Of a stretch of 64,000 bases of DNA, positions 45,561-56,261 are shown in pieces. Both the position numbers and the translations under genes were made by a program. Below the pieces are notes generated by a model. It did no database searches, was not told where the DNA came from, and saw only the letters and a program-made list of their open reading frames with translations. Every line of letters starts with the position of its first letter. The first letter of the stretch is position 1. Origin of the DNA: Macrothele yani (Eukaryota > Arthropoda > Arachnida > Araneae > Macrothelidae); assembly GCA_039090855.1 (NCBI GenBank), contig CM077023.1, positions 82,373,127 through 82,437,126 on the forward strand. The letters are read 5' to 3'.

Positions 45561-46600
45561 TTGATTTTTTCTAACCGATTGCATTGACTTTGAATAACTT
45601 TGATAAATTTAATCCGCGTCAGAAGGGATTCAAAAGACGTTCTCATTACAACCGAAAATTTGGTGTCATCTTTATTGTTTCACTATTTCACTTATTTTTC
45701 TTCGTAACATTGTTGAATGACTGCAGTGGAAGCAATTTTTTCAAGCTTAGAGGCCTTAAGACACTGTTCGCATTTAAACGCTAAGAAAAGCTGGGAAATG
45801 GAATTTTGTAGATGATCATGTGATCATGTACGCGAAATTGGGAACACTCTGTTTCACATGCATGCATATCTGTATCTTAAAGGAACGTTTTTGTTGCAAT
45901 GGACGAGACTGAATAGTCGAATCACGCAGTTGAGCTGCTTAAGAATCATTAGGGCTTTAATGTAAAGAGAAGGATAACTCTCTTGTCGCTGTCCTGAAAA
46001 TAAAGTTATAGGAGATGGATACTGTCTTGGCTAAAATTGTTGGAAGGAAAAACAACATTGAAAAATCAGACACACTGAATGAAAAGTGTTTCATATTAAG
46101 CGAAAGATATTTCTGTGAAACAGCCCACCAACGGCGACAGGCTCCAGTAAAAGAAATTCCGTGAGATATGTCTCTGAATCCTGATGGTAATATAAAGGAA
46201 ATCTCTTACACCCACTTCAAAATTTTAGGAATTACTAATCTTGAATACAGTATATAGCATTGTGTGGAATAATAGAGCAATATTTAAAGAAAAACTGAAG
46301 AATCTTAGCATGTTATTCCCATGTAATATTACTTCTTTTATTTGAAATCCCTTAGATTAAGCAAATTAACAAAATAAATAAATGAATACAATCAGTTATA
46401 AAATTTAATATAAACTAATAAATAGTAAAAACAACAAATCGTATTTCATTCCTTTTGAATCCTTTCAGGGTTAATTTAACCTAATTCGTTCAGTGTTAAA
46501 ACGCTATTTTATTCCGAACAACATCCCTGAATGACTCTGATTAAATGGGTATATTAAAACCCTTCGCAATCACTTCAGCAGCTATATTGTTAGACATTCA

Positions 46601-46604
<4 letters not shown>
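45561..46604. other. Non-coding stretch
   Basis: No gene or repeat is recognised. Confidence 0.45.

Positions 46605-46638
<34 letters not shown>
46603..46638. repeat. (GT)n microsatellite
   Basis: A GT tract of about 17 units next to a SINE-A fragment. Confidence 0.9.
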
Positions 46639-46640
<2 letters not shown>

Positions 46641-46740
46641 TCCCGCTTAAATACCACCGTGAGCAACTCTATGGGATGTAAGAAGTTTTCCGTCCCAAAT
46701 TTGGGGTACCGTTGGTTCCGGGGAAGGGAGATCTTCGATA
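46639..46740 (-). repeat. Diverged SINE-A fragment
   Basis: Reverse complement of the SINE-A body only, around CCATAGAGTTGCTCACGGTG and CTTCCCCGGAACCA. The tRNA-like head is missing. Confidence 0.75.
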
Positions 46741-46837
46741 ACTGAAAGATCTTAATCCCATAGAGCATAGTGCCGTTAGATAAAAACACCACCCGTGCAT
46801 CACCAGGACCCGAGCAACGGTCAGAAGCAGAAATGTG

Positions 46838-47413
46838 CTGGAAATCATGTCATTGTTACTTTGTCATCGTTACTGAAAAATCATTGCAACCCTTATGACC
46901 AGTGACAAAAAGTAACAGTTCCAAATTCAGTAATAAGAATATCGCCGTTAGCCGTGTCTGCGCAATAACTTGGGTTCCAAATTCACCATGTCACAGTTTC
47001 GGTTAGTATGTCATCATGTCTAAATAATTCGTTTCCTCTTCTGTTGAAACACCATGGAGGTCGCCGGTGATGTAAACTTTCTTTCCATCTCCCCTTTTTC
47101 CTACGCTTAAGATAGTTTTTGTTTTGACTCTCGCCGCGCGTTTTCTCGTAAACAAGGAATTCAAAACGACTGTAACAGTGATTTTGTCACCGTTACAAGC
47201 GAGACGGTGACTCGCTGTTCCGTTACTGCTCCGTCACCAGTGTCGTAAGCAGCGATTTTGTCACTGTTACAAATAAGACTGTGACTAGCAGTTCCGGTTT
47301 CTTTACAGCTCCGTCACCGTGGTTGTAAACGGTGATTTTGTCACCGTTAAAAGTTACCGTTACTTTCGTGGAACTGTCACAGTGACAGAAATATCACCGT
47401 TAAATACATCTCT
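46838..47413 (-). repeat. GTTAC/GTGAC-rich repeat, inverted copy 1
   Basis: About 575 bp dominated by variants of CCGTTAC and GTCACCGTT. Its reverse complement aligns with 49295-49835 block by block. The terminus ACATCTCTA (complement TAGAGATGT) resembles hAT-type ends. No transposase. Confidence 0.8.
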
Positions 47414-48041
47414 AATTAGAAGCCCACGCCCAGACCTTTTTGTCGCTAGGCTGGCACGTTTACATTGCCATATTAATATTTCATTTTTCTTTTTAATGCA
47501 ACAACGTTACTTGGCGTTGTGTAAATTTTTCTTCACTCAACGTAGACTTACTTTGCCTGGTGACACTCAAGGCTAATTTTTAGTTTTCTACTAACATTCC
47601 CATTGCAGCGATATCTCTTTCCTCCTGTACTGGGCGTTGTTATGCAACATGCAATTCATATAAACTTTTTTGCATCTTTTGTGGACGTAACAATTTGGTT
47701 TCGATTATTATTATTATTATTGTTTGTTGTAGTTTTCCAGCCTTCATTAGTTTATAAGTCCTAAAGGAAACTTTTATTCATAAAAAAAAATTAAAAAAAA
47801 ATTCCCCTAACTCGTTGCCAAATTCGTGACACTGGGATTTTGCCATTCTAATCCCTGCATTGCAAGACAGTTCCGTGATTATTCAGCAGTATGACCAAAT
47901 GAAGCCTTCTCCAATTTAATATATAATTCACTTATATCGGAACTCTGCCAATGAACTATATTAAGTCTTCGCAATATCTAACAGAACACTTTGCTTTGCA
48001 TAACATAAGAAGCAGTTTGAAGTCGTCTTTACTGGACATAT
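47414..48041. other. Non-coding stretch
   Basis: No gene is recognised; short ATT and A-rich runs occur (about 47708-47720, 47783-47800). Confidence 0.45.
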
Positions 48042-48126
48042 ACACTATATTGACAAAAGTCACCGGACACCTACAAGAGAAACACAACATAAGATTTATT
48101 GACATACATTAGTACGGTGTCGGTCA

Positions 48127-48810
48127 ACCTTTGGCCTTAATGCATGCACTGACCCTTCGAGAAATGCTTTCGACAAGGTTTTGGAACACAGCGATAGGTA
48201 TGCGCTTCCATTCAGTACATAATGCGGCCGCTAGCTGTTGCTTAGTAGTAGGCCTTGGTTCCAAACTTCTTATGCGGCGCTCTAATTCATCCCATAGGTG
48301 CTCTATGGAATTAAGATCAGGGCTCTGTGCTGGCCAGTCCACACACGATACGGAATTATCGTCAAACCACGCCGTAACAGTCCTTGCTTTATGGCTCGGC
48401 GCATTATCCAGCTGGTACCAACAAGGCTCGGTTCCATAGTATTGCCACAGAGTTGGTAGAGCATAATTGTCCAGGATATCGAGGTAAACGTGCTGGTTAA
48501 CAGGTTTGTCCACGATAACCAATGGGCCAGGACCATACCACGAAACACACACCCACACGAGTATACTGCCAGCTCCGAACTTGACCGTAGGAACAGTACA
48601 CTGTGGTAAATAGCGTTGCCCCGGATGCCGCCATATCCACACACGGCCATCAGACTGATAAATCGTGTATCCGGATGTATCAGTCCATAGGACCCGTTTG
48701 CATTGATCTACGGTCCACGATAAATGTTCTTTACACCATGCTAAACGACGAGTAGCATTCCGAGTGGGGATGAAAGGCTTATGAGCAGCCGCACGACCAC
48801 GGTAACACAT
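48127..48810 (-). pseudogene. Tc1 transposase DDE domain, long open frame
   Basis: 228 open codons: AAAHKPFIPTRNATRRLAWC, VLWTDTSGYTIYQSDGRVWI (first aspartate kept, but DES altered to DTS), YQLDNAPSHKARTVTAWF (second aspartate) and SPDLNSIEHLWDELERRIRS (glutamate), with DD34E spacing, then a complete C-terminus. The N-terminal DNA-binding part is in another frame at 48741-49142, so at least one frameshift separates them. Confidence 0.88.
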
Positions 48811-49136
48811 GGAATGAAGTTCTCTGCGAATGGTACGTGTACATACTGAGGTTCCAGCATTTTACTCACCTGTACACTGAAGTTTTGTGCAGTACTCCGT
48901 CGATTAGCTGTAATGACTCTCCTGACGCTTAGACGTCCTCTATCACTGATTTTCTTTGGTCTGCCGGTACGTTTTGCTGCTTCAGGCACGCCACATGTCT
49001 TCCACTTATTCAGTACATCCAAAACAGTTGACTTGGCAATGTTGAAATGGTTCTCGGTTTCTCTTATGGACAACCCACTAATATAACACTCAACAATCTT
49101 TCCTTTCTCAAAGTCAGCTCTCTCCCGCCGAGACAT
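48741..49136 (-). pseudogene. Tc1 transposase N-terminal domain
   Basis: Opens MSRRERADFEKGKIVECYIS, then a helix-turn-helix (LSIRETENHFNIAKSTVLDV) and the linker GRPKKISDRGRLSVRRVI. It leaves frame near 48880, before joining the DDE region. Confidence 0.85.
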
Positions 49137-49294
49137 TTTCACTCAACCTCACAGTGCGATATGATCGCGGTAAGCTGCAGGCTTGTTTTTATAGCGTTTG
49201 CAGCTGTATCCCGCATCTTAACAATGCAGCGGATCTGTTCATTTGCTTTTGAAGGGGTGTCCGGTGACTTTTTTTCAATATAGTGTATATGGAA

Positions 49295-49835
49295 TAGAGA
49301 TGGACTTAACAGTGATTACGGTGACAATTCCACGGAAGTAACGGTCACTATAAACGGTGACAAAATCACTGATTATGATAAAGGTGATGGAGCTGCGAGT
49401 CACCGTCTTACTTGTAACAGTGACAAAATCACTGTTTACGACAGGGGTGATGGAACAGTGACAGAACGGCGAGTCACCGTGTCGCTTGTAACAACGACAA
49501 AACAACTGTTACAATCGGCTCGCTTTGAAGTCTTTGTTTACGAACAAAAGGACAGCGAAGGCCAAAACAAAAACTGTCTTAAACGTGGGAAAAGGGTGGG
49601 AGCGGAAAGAAAGCTCACAACACTAGTGACTTCTCTCTTAGAACATGCTGACCGAAACTATAAACAGTAACAGTTAATTTGGAATCCAAGCATTGCCCTG
49701 ATGGTGACACGGCTAACGGGGACATCTTTAACAGGGATTTTGGAACTGTTACTTTTTGTTACTGGTCACAACGGAGACAGTGATATTTCAGTAAAGATGA
49801 CAAAGTAACAGTGACGTGATTTCCGACTACCTCTA
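49295..49835 (+). repeat. GTTAC/GTGAC-rich repeat, inverted copy 2
   Basis: Partner of 46838-47413 in opposite orientation, starting TAGAGATGG and ending CGACTACCTCTA. The short imperfect inverted termini (TAGAGATGG / TAGAGGTAG) suggest a non-autonomous hAT-like element. Confidence 0.8.
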
Positions 49836-49896
49836 ATGTGAAACAGGCAGTCTATCTTCTTTGCGATCACCAATAACAGGATTTTTAGAGTTCGTC

Positions 49897-49996
49897 CCCA
49901 GGTAGCACATCCTTACAATTGAACGTATGCCCAACACCGAGCCAACGTCTTCTATTCCTAAAAGACGGTGGCAATTGCAGGACTGTGCTACCTGGG
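49897..49996. mobile_element. 100-bp hairpin-ended miniature element
   Basis: Perfect 13-bp inverted ends CCCAGGTAGCACA (49897-49909 and 49984-49996) around a short interior that also pairs partly (ACAATTG / CAATTGC). No target duplication is evident. Confidence 0.55.
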
Positions 49997-50089
49997 TCGT
50001 TTTTATTTTTTGCCAGATGTAACACTTCTCCTATATCGGCGCTTTCCCTTTTTTTAACCGTGTTATATGCAGCCATAGCATTATGTCTA

Positions 50090-51180
50090 TTTGCCCAATA
50101 GCGTCTGGGCCATATTTCGCCGTGTTAATCGCTTGCACCTGGTGTGGTATCGACTCCAATAGCCCGCAAAGGTGTCCTAAGATATTTTGTACCAGATGGA
50201 TAGAATAATGACATGTAGTTAGGCGACGGAGTGAAGCGCTTGTGTGAACTGGCGAATGCTGCCTTCCACTGTATTCCACAGATGTTTGATGGAATTTAAG
50301 TTGGAAGAATTTTTTGGCGAGAGGAACACGCGAAGTAGTTAGACCTCATCCTCGAACAATTTCTGCTCAATGCGGGCCTTCTGAAATAGAACGTTTTCTT
50401 GCGGACAGAGTCCAATATCATCAGGATACATGGTCACCATATATAAGGTGATACTTGATCCGAAACGAAGACAAGATAGGATCTGATGGTGAGAATGTGT
50501 TCAACTGAGATGAGTTGACCTAGTCATGTCTACGAGAAAAATGCGCATACAATGAATTCTCCCTGAAAGCGGTTGCAGCTTTTTACTCGCGCGGTGTCCA
50601 ATATGTACTATCGGCTCGTTGGAGCTGGAATCTGAACTCAAAGGACCAGATGACCCTTTTCCGTTCCTGTAATGTGGAGTCAGATGATCCCGTTCCCACT
50701 GGAAGCCAATGACGGTCGTTCAATGAGTGGGTCGCCAAATCCTAACGCCCATTCACAAGAACGTCACTTGACTCTGTACTCAGAAACTTTTATGCGTGCT
50801 TCCTGGTTGTAATTGGCTTTAATTGAGAGAAGACCATGAACCATCTGTTGTCCCTGACAGCAGCGGTCCACCAGCAATGGTTTCCCTTTTCCAGCATATT
50901 GAATGGACGTATGCCAATCTTCAGACCATTGTCACCCTATCTTCACAATCCTTAAGGTTGCTGAGATGCTGATCCACCACCTTTCTTGGACCGAAAATTA
51001 TTTCCTGTTCAAACATGGACAAGTCTTACCCTTCCCCCATTGCACACACTTCGTATCGGCGAATTGATACGTCCTGCCCGTGGCGTGTAGATATCTTCCG
51101 CGCCGATCAGTGACGACACTGCTACATGTTGTGGGATGCGTCCGCTTGCGGAGACAACGGTGGTCATAATGATCTTGCTC
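50090..51180 (-). mobile_element. Tc1-type relic
   Basis: Minus-strand remnants include NSSNLNSIKHLWNTVEG (degraded SPDLNPIEHLW block, near 50265-50320) and KRVIWSFEFRFQLQRAD (degraded WSDESRFQL block, near 50600-50660). Frames are heavily broken and no terminal repeats were found, so the extent is approximate. Confidence 0.7.
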
Positions 51181-52317
51181 ATGAAAGTAGAAGGTTACAA
51201 TTAATGGTATCGGAATTCCGATAACAATAGTTGAGTAAGAAAAACAAGCGATCGTTTAAAGAGTTACAAATAGAGACAACTTCGTCTTTATTACTTATGT
51301 AAATGAACGTACAAAAGATATGACGCTGCCTCTGAATGAAAACTGTGCGGCCATTGATCCTAAATATTTTGCGTTCACAAGCGTGAAAAATGCTATGACC
51401 CTGCGATATGTCCCCAGCAAAACATGCTCTGGATGAATTCGAGTCTTTCACAATGTGAGGAACGATGACGCCTCACAGTGAAAATGTTCTTGGCCTATTT
51501 CCAGACAAACCTGTACAATTTTGTTTTCGTTTTACATCCTTACTGTCGGTGTTTTCAAGTGGTACTACAGCTGGATAAAACCAGGATTGTTTCTCGATCT
51601 GCGATTTTCAGCGTACGTATCAAGTGATTGCAACACTTGACTGAAAAGGCGATGCGACGCCCAAAGCGGAATCCTCCGTTAAATGATTTTTGAGGAAGGG
51701 GTATGGGTGGAAGAAGGGTCAGCTTCGGCTCACGAACTTCGGTTTGTTCAGTTTTCCTGTTTTTTACGAGTCATGAATAACCAACATTAAAATTTTTTAT
51801 CTGTGCTGCTCATCTGGAAGTAGAGAATAATTTGCGTTACGCAGAGGGATTATGTGTTTTCAAAGGATTAGAAAAGTAAAATTTTTTGTTTGGTTAAACC
51901 TTAGAAACATCCTTTTTTGTACAGTTTTTCTTTCTTTATCATCACGAACAATCAGTGCGCAAATTTTCCGCTTTTCGGAAGTAGGAAATAATTTCAGTAA
52001 CGTTAGTGAGCTTTAGGGAGATAATTGTCTACGAAAAACACGATTCTCTTTGCTGCTATCACACAAAACCAGCTCTTTAAAGATCAGGTTGAGAGCTTTT
52101 AAGATTATATATTTCCCTCTTGCAAGAATCGTTCGCTTAAGGCCTTAACAGCATGCACATTAAGTCAGACGATCAGATTACACATCTATCGAGTTTTGCC
52201 AAATTTACATAGCTGCATTTAGCTGAGACCATATTAAGGTGTAACAGCAAAACTCTACTGGTACTCATTCATGTTATACTAGTGTAAAAGTAAGTTGTAT
52301 AATTTAAATGTGAAAAA

Positions 52318-52357
52318 ATTCATTCTTAAATCAGTGAGTCCTGATTTAAGAATGAAT
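52318..52357. repeat. Perfect 17-bp hairpin
   Basis: Arms ATTCATTCTTAAATCAG (52318-52334) and its complement (52341-52357), with the loop TGAGTC. It lies about 1 kb upstream of the Antp exon. It has the same style as the other short palindromes in the window. Confidence 0.9.
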
Positions 52358-53383
52358 GTAGAGCAGACTCAAAAAGTATTTTCAGTCATGTAAAATATGA
52401 GGGAAGTGTGAAAAGTTATGAGATGTAAAATGTTACTCCTCTGCCGGTGGACAAAATAGCGCATGAGTTATTTTCCCACAATTTTGTTTACCTTTAGAAC
52501 TATAATCGGTGTTACGCCCAGTATATGTTTTTTCAAGCTCTTGTAAGAAATCTGTTGTCTAAAGAAAAAGAAAAGCGACATTCCTTCGTGATCTTGCCGA
52601 CGAGGAGAAAAGTGTTTTGATGTCCGCTGAAGAAATGTAAATGTGGATAAGCAAAACACTTACCTTTACATCTTCCACTATCACATGCGATGAAGTTTGG
52701 TTAAGGCGCTCTGACTCAAAAGAGAAGCAGTAAACAAGTATTTTGAAAGACGAAGACTCGCCTAAAAAAAAAAAATCTTGCAAGGCAGCATCGAAAGAAA
52801 AGCGATGCCCGTGTCTTTTTTTTTATTATTTTTTTGTTATTTACTCAAAAGACTGTGCTTCTGCACTGGATATCTCAGAAGCAAACCGTGAATGGTGATA
52901 TACTATGCGATTACGAATAAAACGTATTTTAAAAACGTTCTTAGTCAGAAAAGACGAATTCTTGACAAAACATTGGCTTTTGTTTTAAGACCGCTGAAAT
53001 CTCTGTTGCCACATATAAACGGCAAAACTGGCAAACCTCATTAAAAGACCAATAGAACGCTTCTCCTCTATTGCACAAATCGCACTCGGTATACTCTTTG
53101 TGCATTTTCAAAAACTTACATTTTAGCTAAGTGGTCCAAAATTCAGAACTGTCGTAAAAGTTAAACAAGGCTCGTAGCAGGTAGTTTGAAAGAAATATTT
53201 CTGTATGTCTTGTAACACGTTTATCAGAAGCGAGTGGTGCATTATAAAACATATATGACATTACCCCCACAAAGAAACAAAGTGCTCAAGCCCCTCAAAT
53301 ACGAATTAGTATGAAGTCTCTTTACTTTTCAAATTCCTGTCATATTATCGTGACTTATGATGTCATAATAAACTGATTTCACA

Positions 53384-53399
53384 TTATTTCTCATTTCAG
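53384..53399 (+). promoter_or_regulatory. Antp: Splice acceptor of the Antp coding exon
   Basis: A pyrimidine-rich stretch ending TTTCAG lies directly before 53400. In-frame stops at 53410-53412 and 53419-53421 separate it from the start codon, so the exon begins with 5' UTR and at least one non-coding exon must lie upstream. Confidence 0.75.
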
Positions 53400-53541
53400 G
53401 ATTGGATGGTAGCAGGCATAGTTCTGGTTGTCTACATCCGCGACGGCCAGGTTCAATTCAGCTGCGCCTGCGCAGTGCCCGCAAGCGACAGAAATCTCAA
53501 CGGAGTGGTCCCTCGTTGACGTAACCACGGAGCACAATAGC
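53400..53541 (+). other. Antp: Antp 5' UTR portion of exon
   Basis: 142 bases between the predicted acceptor and the first in-frame ATG. Two in-frame TAG stops (53410, 53419) rule out an earlier start. Confidence 0.7.
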
Positions 53542-54288
53542 ATGAGTTCTTACTACGCCAGTTCTTACATTCCTGACTTAAGGAACAGCGGTGAGCCTTA
53601 TAATGGGCAGCCAGTCCATACGCAGCCCAACGGAGAATTATGTGACCAAACCCAGCGTCAATACATTCAACCTCAGTATGCCGCCTCACCTGCTCAAGGA
53701 GCGACATATCCGAGATTCCCCCTTACGACAGACTAGAGATTAGACCTATCACTTCGTCACCAAATTCTCCGAGTCCCCCTGGCCAGTATTATGGCAATCC
53801 ATGCAACCAGGCACCGCAAGGACCGCCTCTACCTCAGCCAGCTCACCAACCACCACAACACGCCCCTATGAGTCACCCTAACGCATATGTACCTCAGGAC
53901 GGACAGAACTGCCGAGGGTCACCTCAGGATCCTAATGGGCAACATGGAAGCTTGTCCCCAGCACAGTATCCTAGTTGCAAGATGCAACCTCAACCTCAAC
54001 CTCCTCCACCGCCTCACCCACCTCCACAACATCAACAGCCCCAAATGGGTCACGATCCCAGCGGAGTTGTTCATCGGCAGGTAAATTCGGAATGCCCACC
54101 AACTAACAACATGCCCCCGTGCCAAAGCCCGGTTCATTCTCCCCAACAGCCTCAGATGTATCCTCAGCAGAACCATAATGGACCCCCACCAAATCAGCAA
54201 CCAGTTCAGCAACAGCCTGTTCAGCAGCCACCGCCACCAGGAGGGAACATGCCCAGTCCGCTGTACCCTTGGATGAGGAGTCAATTTG
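53542..54288 (+). CDS. Antp: Antennapedia Hox protein, first coding exon (with frameshift)
   Basis: Antp is a homeodomain transcription factor that specifies thoracic/trunk segment identity and acts in the nucleus. The start ATG at 53542 opens MSSYYASSYIPDLRNSGEPY, the conserved Hox N-terminus. Then come Q/P-rich stretches and, at 54246-54288, MPSPLYPWMRSQFG with the YPWM hexapeptide (54264-54275) that contacts the Extradenticle/Pbx cofactor. This C-terminal block is the Antp signature and distinguishes it from Scr, Ubx and abd-A. The exon ends at 54288 inside the glycine codon before a GTAAGT donor. The homeobox exon is not in the window. Oddity: after YPRF the frame breaks. The run at 53718-53722 has five C; six would give the family's YPRFPPYDRL and join the two open parts (53542-53721 and 53723-54288) into about 249 codons. 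As read, translation stops at TAG 53734-53736. Both sides look conserved, so a consensus error is likelier than a pseudogene. Confidence 0.93.
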
Positions 54289-54294
54289 GTAAGT
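54289..54294 (+). promoter_or_regulatory. Antp: Splice donor after the YPWM block
   Basis: A consensus GTAAGT follows TTTG, splitting the glycine codon of RSQFG. An intron between the hexapeptide and the homeodomain at this point is usual for arthropod Antp. Confidence 0.88.
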
Positions 54295-54613
54295 CCGGAT
54301 ACCAGCATTTTGCTTTATTGCATTATACTATGACTATTTTTTCTTCGTGAAATCTCTTTCGTCCTGCACAATGGACAAAGGTGTTCCGATGTTTGCTGAC
54401 CATGGGTATCGCTTTTTTCCTTTGCAAAAGCCTGTAGAAAATGGAGACTGGATGCTGCATCCTAGTAATGCGTTCAACTCACTACTTTGTATCTAGCGGA
54501 TAAGAATCCTTTTTTTTTTTTTTTTTGTTAAAAGAGCCAATGTCAAAAACTACAAAACGGCTATTTAATAAAAGAGTACCTTCATGGTTTTGAGCAAGTT
54601 TTGATAGAAAATG

Positions 54614-54911
54614 CAATAGAGCGCCAATTATCCGGACCACTTCTTAAATACTGCATTCGGCGCTATAGAGCATCTGTTTGTGATACCTTCAATTTAGAAA
54701 AACATTTTTTATCTCTGAAGATCAACTTAAATTTGTGGGCCAAACTCCGAAAACATTGACTTTTGGAGTCTCGCCCTGCTGGACATATGGCCATATGATG
54801 ATAATATGGTTAAGTTTGAGTTACATTTTACTTTGCTGCTGTTTTTACAATAAAGAGCGCTTATCCAGACCCTCGTAGTACCGACTAATTCGGATAATCG
54901 ACGCTCTACTG
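54614..54911. mobile_element. pogo-type MITE in the Antp intron
   Basis: The left end CAATAGAGCGCCAATTATCC and the complement of the right end CAGTAGAGCGTCGATTATCC are diverged pogo/Tigger-style inverted repeats. 298 bp, with no coding capacity. Clear TA duplications are not visible. Confidence 0.7.
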
Positions 54912-55819
54912 GAACTGCGGGTATTATTTATAAAACGAAATGACGAGAATTTTCACTTGTGTGGTAATGAAGCTTGCAGTCTAATGCAATATTTTAAGAG
55001 ACTGTACCAAGTTTTGGAGTATTTTAAAAACGTGTTTAACTGGTTTCTTCATGAATAACTTTTGAGGTTCTAGTTGGGTGTTGGCGAACGTATGTGATGG
55101 CTGATTGAACTGACCCGACCGATATTTTCATTCAGCTGACTTCGAAAGGTGAGAATAAATGCCAAAGTGTGATTTTTTTCGTCAGTTATTTTGAGAAGCG
55201 GATATAATGTTTAACTTGACTACATAATTGAGGACAATGGCGAAAAGACAAACATTAACTATTCTGGAATTTAAAACAAAATAAAAACTTGGAAAAATAC
55301 GTTCCAGCTCGCGTGGATTATAATTCGATGTTAAAATGTGTAAGACATCTCGACAAAAATACCGTAGTCCGTTATATAAGGAGGGATAACAAGAAATCGC
55401 CACAGTACTGAGATATTTCAGCATGAATTTCCTATGGAAAGCAGAAAAAAATGTTAAAATCTGGCATTTCTCTCTCTCTCTCTCTCTTTAGTTAACAACA
55501 AATTATAATTTATTGTCTTTCAAAACTAAGAATTAACACCGATGCAGTTGTTTTGAGTACATATATTCTTTGTATACTTCAACAAATAACATGTAATCTT
55601 GACTTTGTTGAGTTCTTAAATTTATTCGCAGGAACTCATTAGCATTTGCTTGTCTCACACACACACACATTCTTTAACAATCATCCAGAATTTAAAGGCT
55701 CGTACGTTTCACTCATGTAACAGAATGTGTCATGGCTTCAGTTTAAGGAAATTCTCTTTGGCTCGTAAGTTCCCAAACTGCATGTTTTATATTTATAAGT
55801 AATACATACCTAAATAAAC
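54912..55819. other. AT-rich intron sequence
   Basis: No gene is recognised. It contains a TC tract (about 55468-55488) and a short CA tract (about 55656-55669). Confidence 0.5.
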
Positions 55820-56261
55820 TAGAGGAGAAGGTCTAAATATGGACTACCACTTTCATTTGAGGACCTACAGTCATACCCGTTAAAGATTTTCTAGATTGAA
55901 CATATTACAGTATATCGGAGACTTGTTTCCCATGTATTATCGAGTTGACGTAATTGTTAAAAATATCGGTTTGTGTTGGAAACGAAGATTTTATAATGAG
56001 AGGCAAAATGATTACTTTCGAAATATGGGCTACCCTCAAAATATCCATATAAAGTGGCACAAAAATTGCAATAGAGAGGAAAAAACCTTTTCTTTAATGC
56101 AAATAAATGCGTCAGAATACATTTGTATAACAAAATAAACTTGATAATCCAAACATCTGCTGTTTCGGACATAAAAAGAACTCACACATTTGTCATTTTA
56201 AATATGTAAAACAAAATCAAATTGCCGGAAAAAGGATACTATCCTTCGATGTTGATGGTCT

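Larger units (their letters stand above)
48043..49285 (-). mobile_element. Tc1-type element, complete ends
   Basis: The inverted ends 48043-48070 and 49257-49285 (CACTATATTGA then AAAGTCACCGGACAC) are flanked by TA at 48041-48042 and 49286-49287. 1243 bp. It sits between the two inverted GTTAC-rich repeats. Confidence 0.95.
51181..53399. other. Sequence directly upstream of the Antp coding exon
   Basis: No ORF, SINE or transposon is recognised in these 2.2 kb, which makes it the longest repeat-poor stretch near the Hox exon. Since a splice acceptor follows at 53398-53399, it is most likely intron. It contains the perfect hairpin at 52318-52357. Confidence 0.55.

Noticed and set aside
49897..49996. 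microRNA gene
   Set aside because: A hairpin is possible, but no known microRNA seed was recognised and no conservation can be tested here.
53428..53541. Upstream-extended Antp start
   Set aside because: The in-frame extension has no ATG, follows two in-frame stops, and is not Hox-like; the conserved N-terminus begins at 53542.
53428..54288. Antp exon as a processed pseudogene
   Set aside because: Splice acceptor, donor and 5' UTR are present, and conservation continues on both sides of the single-base shift.
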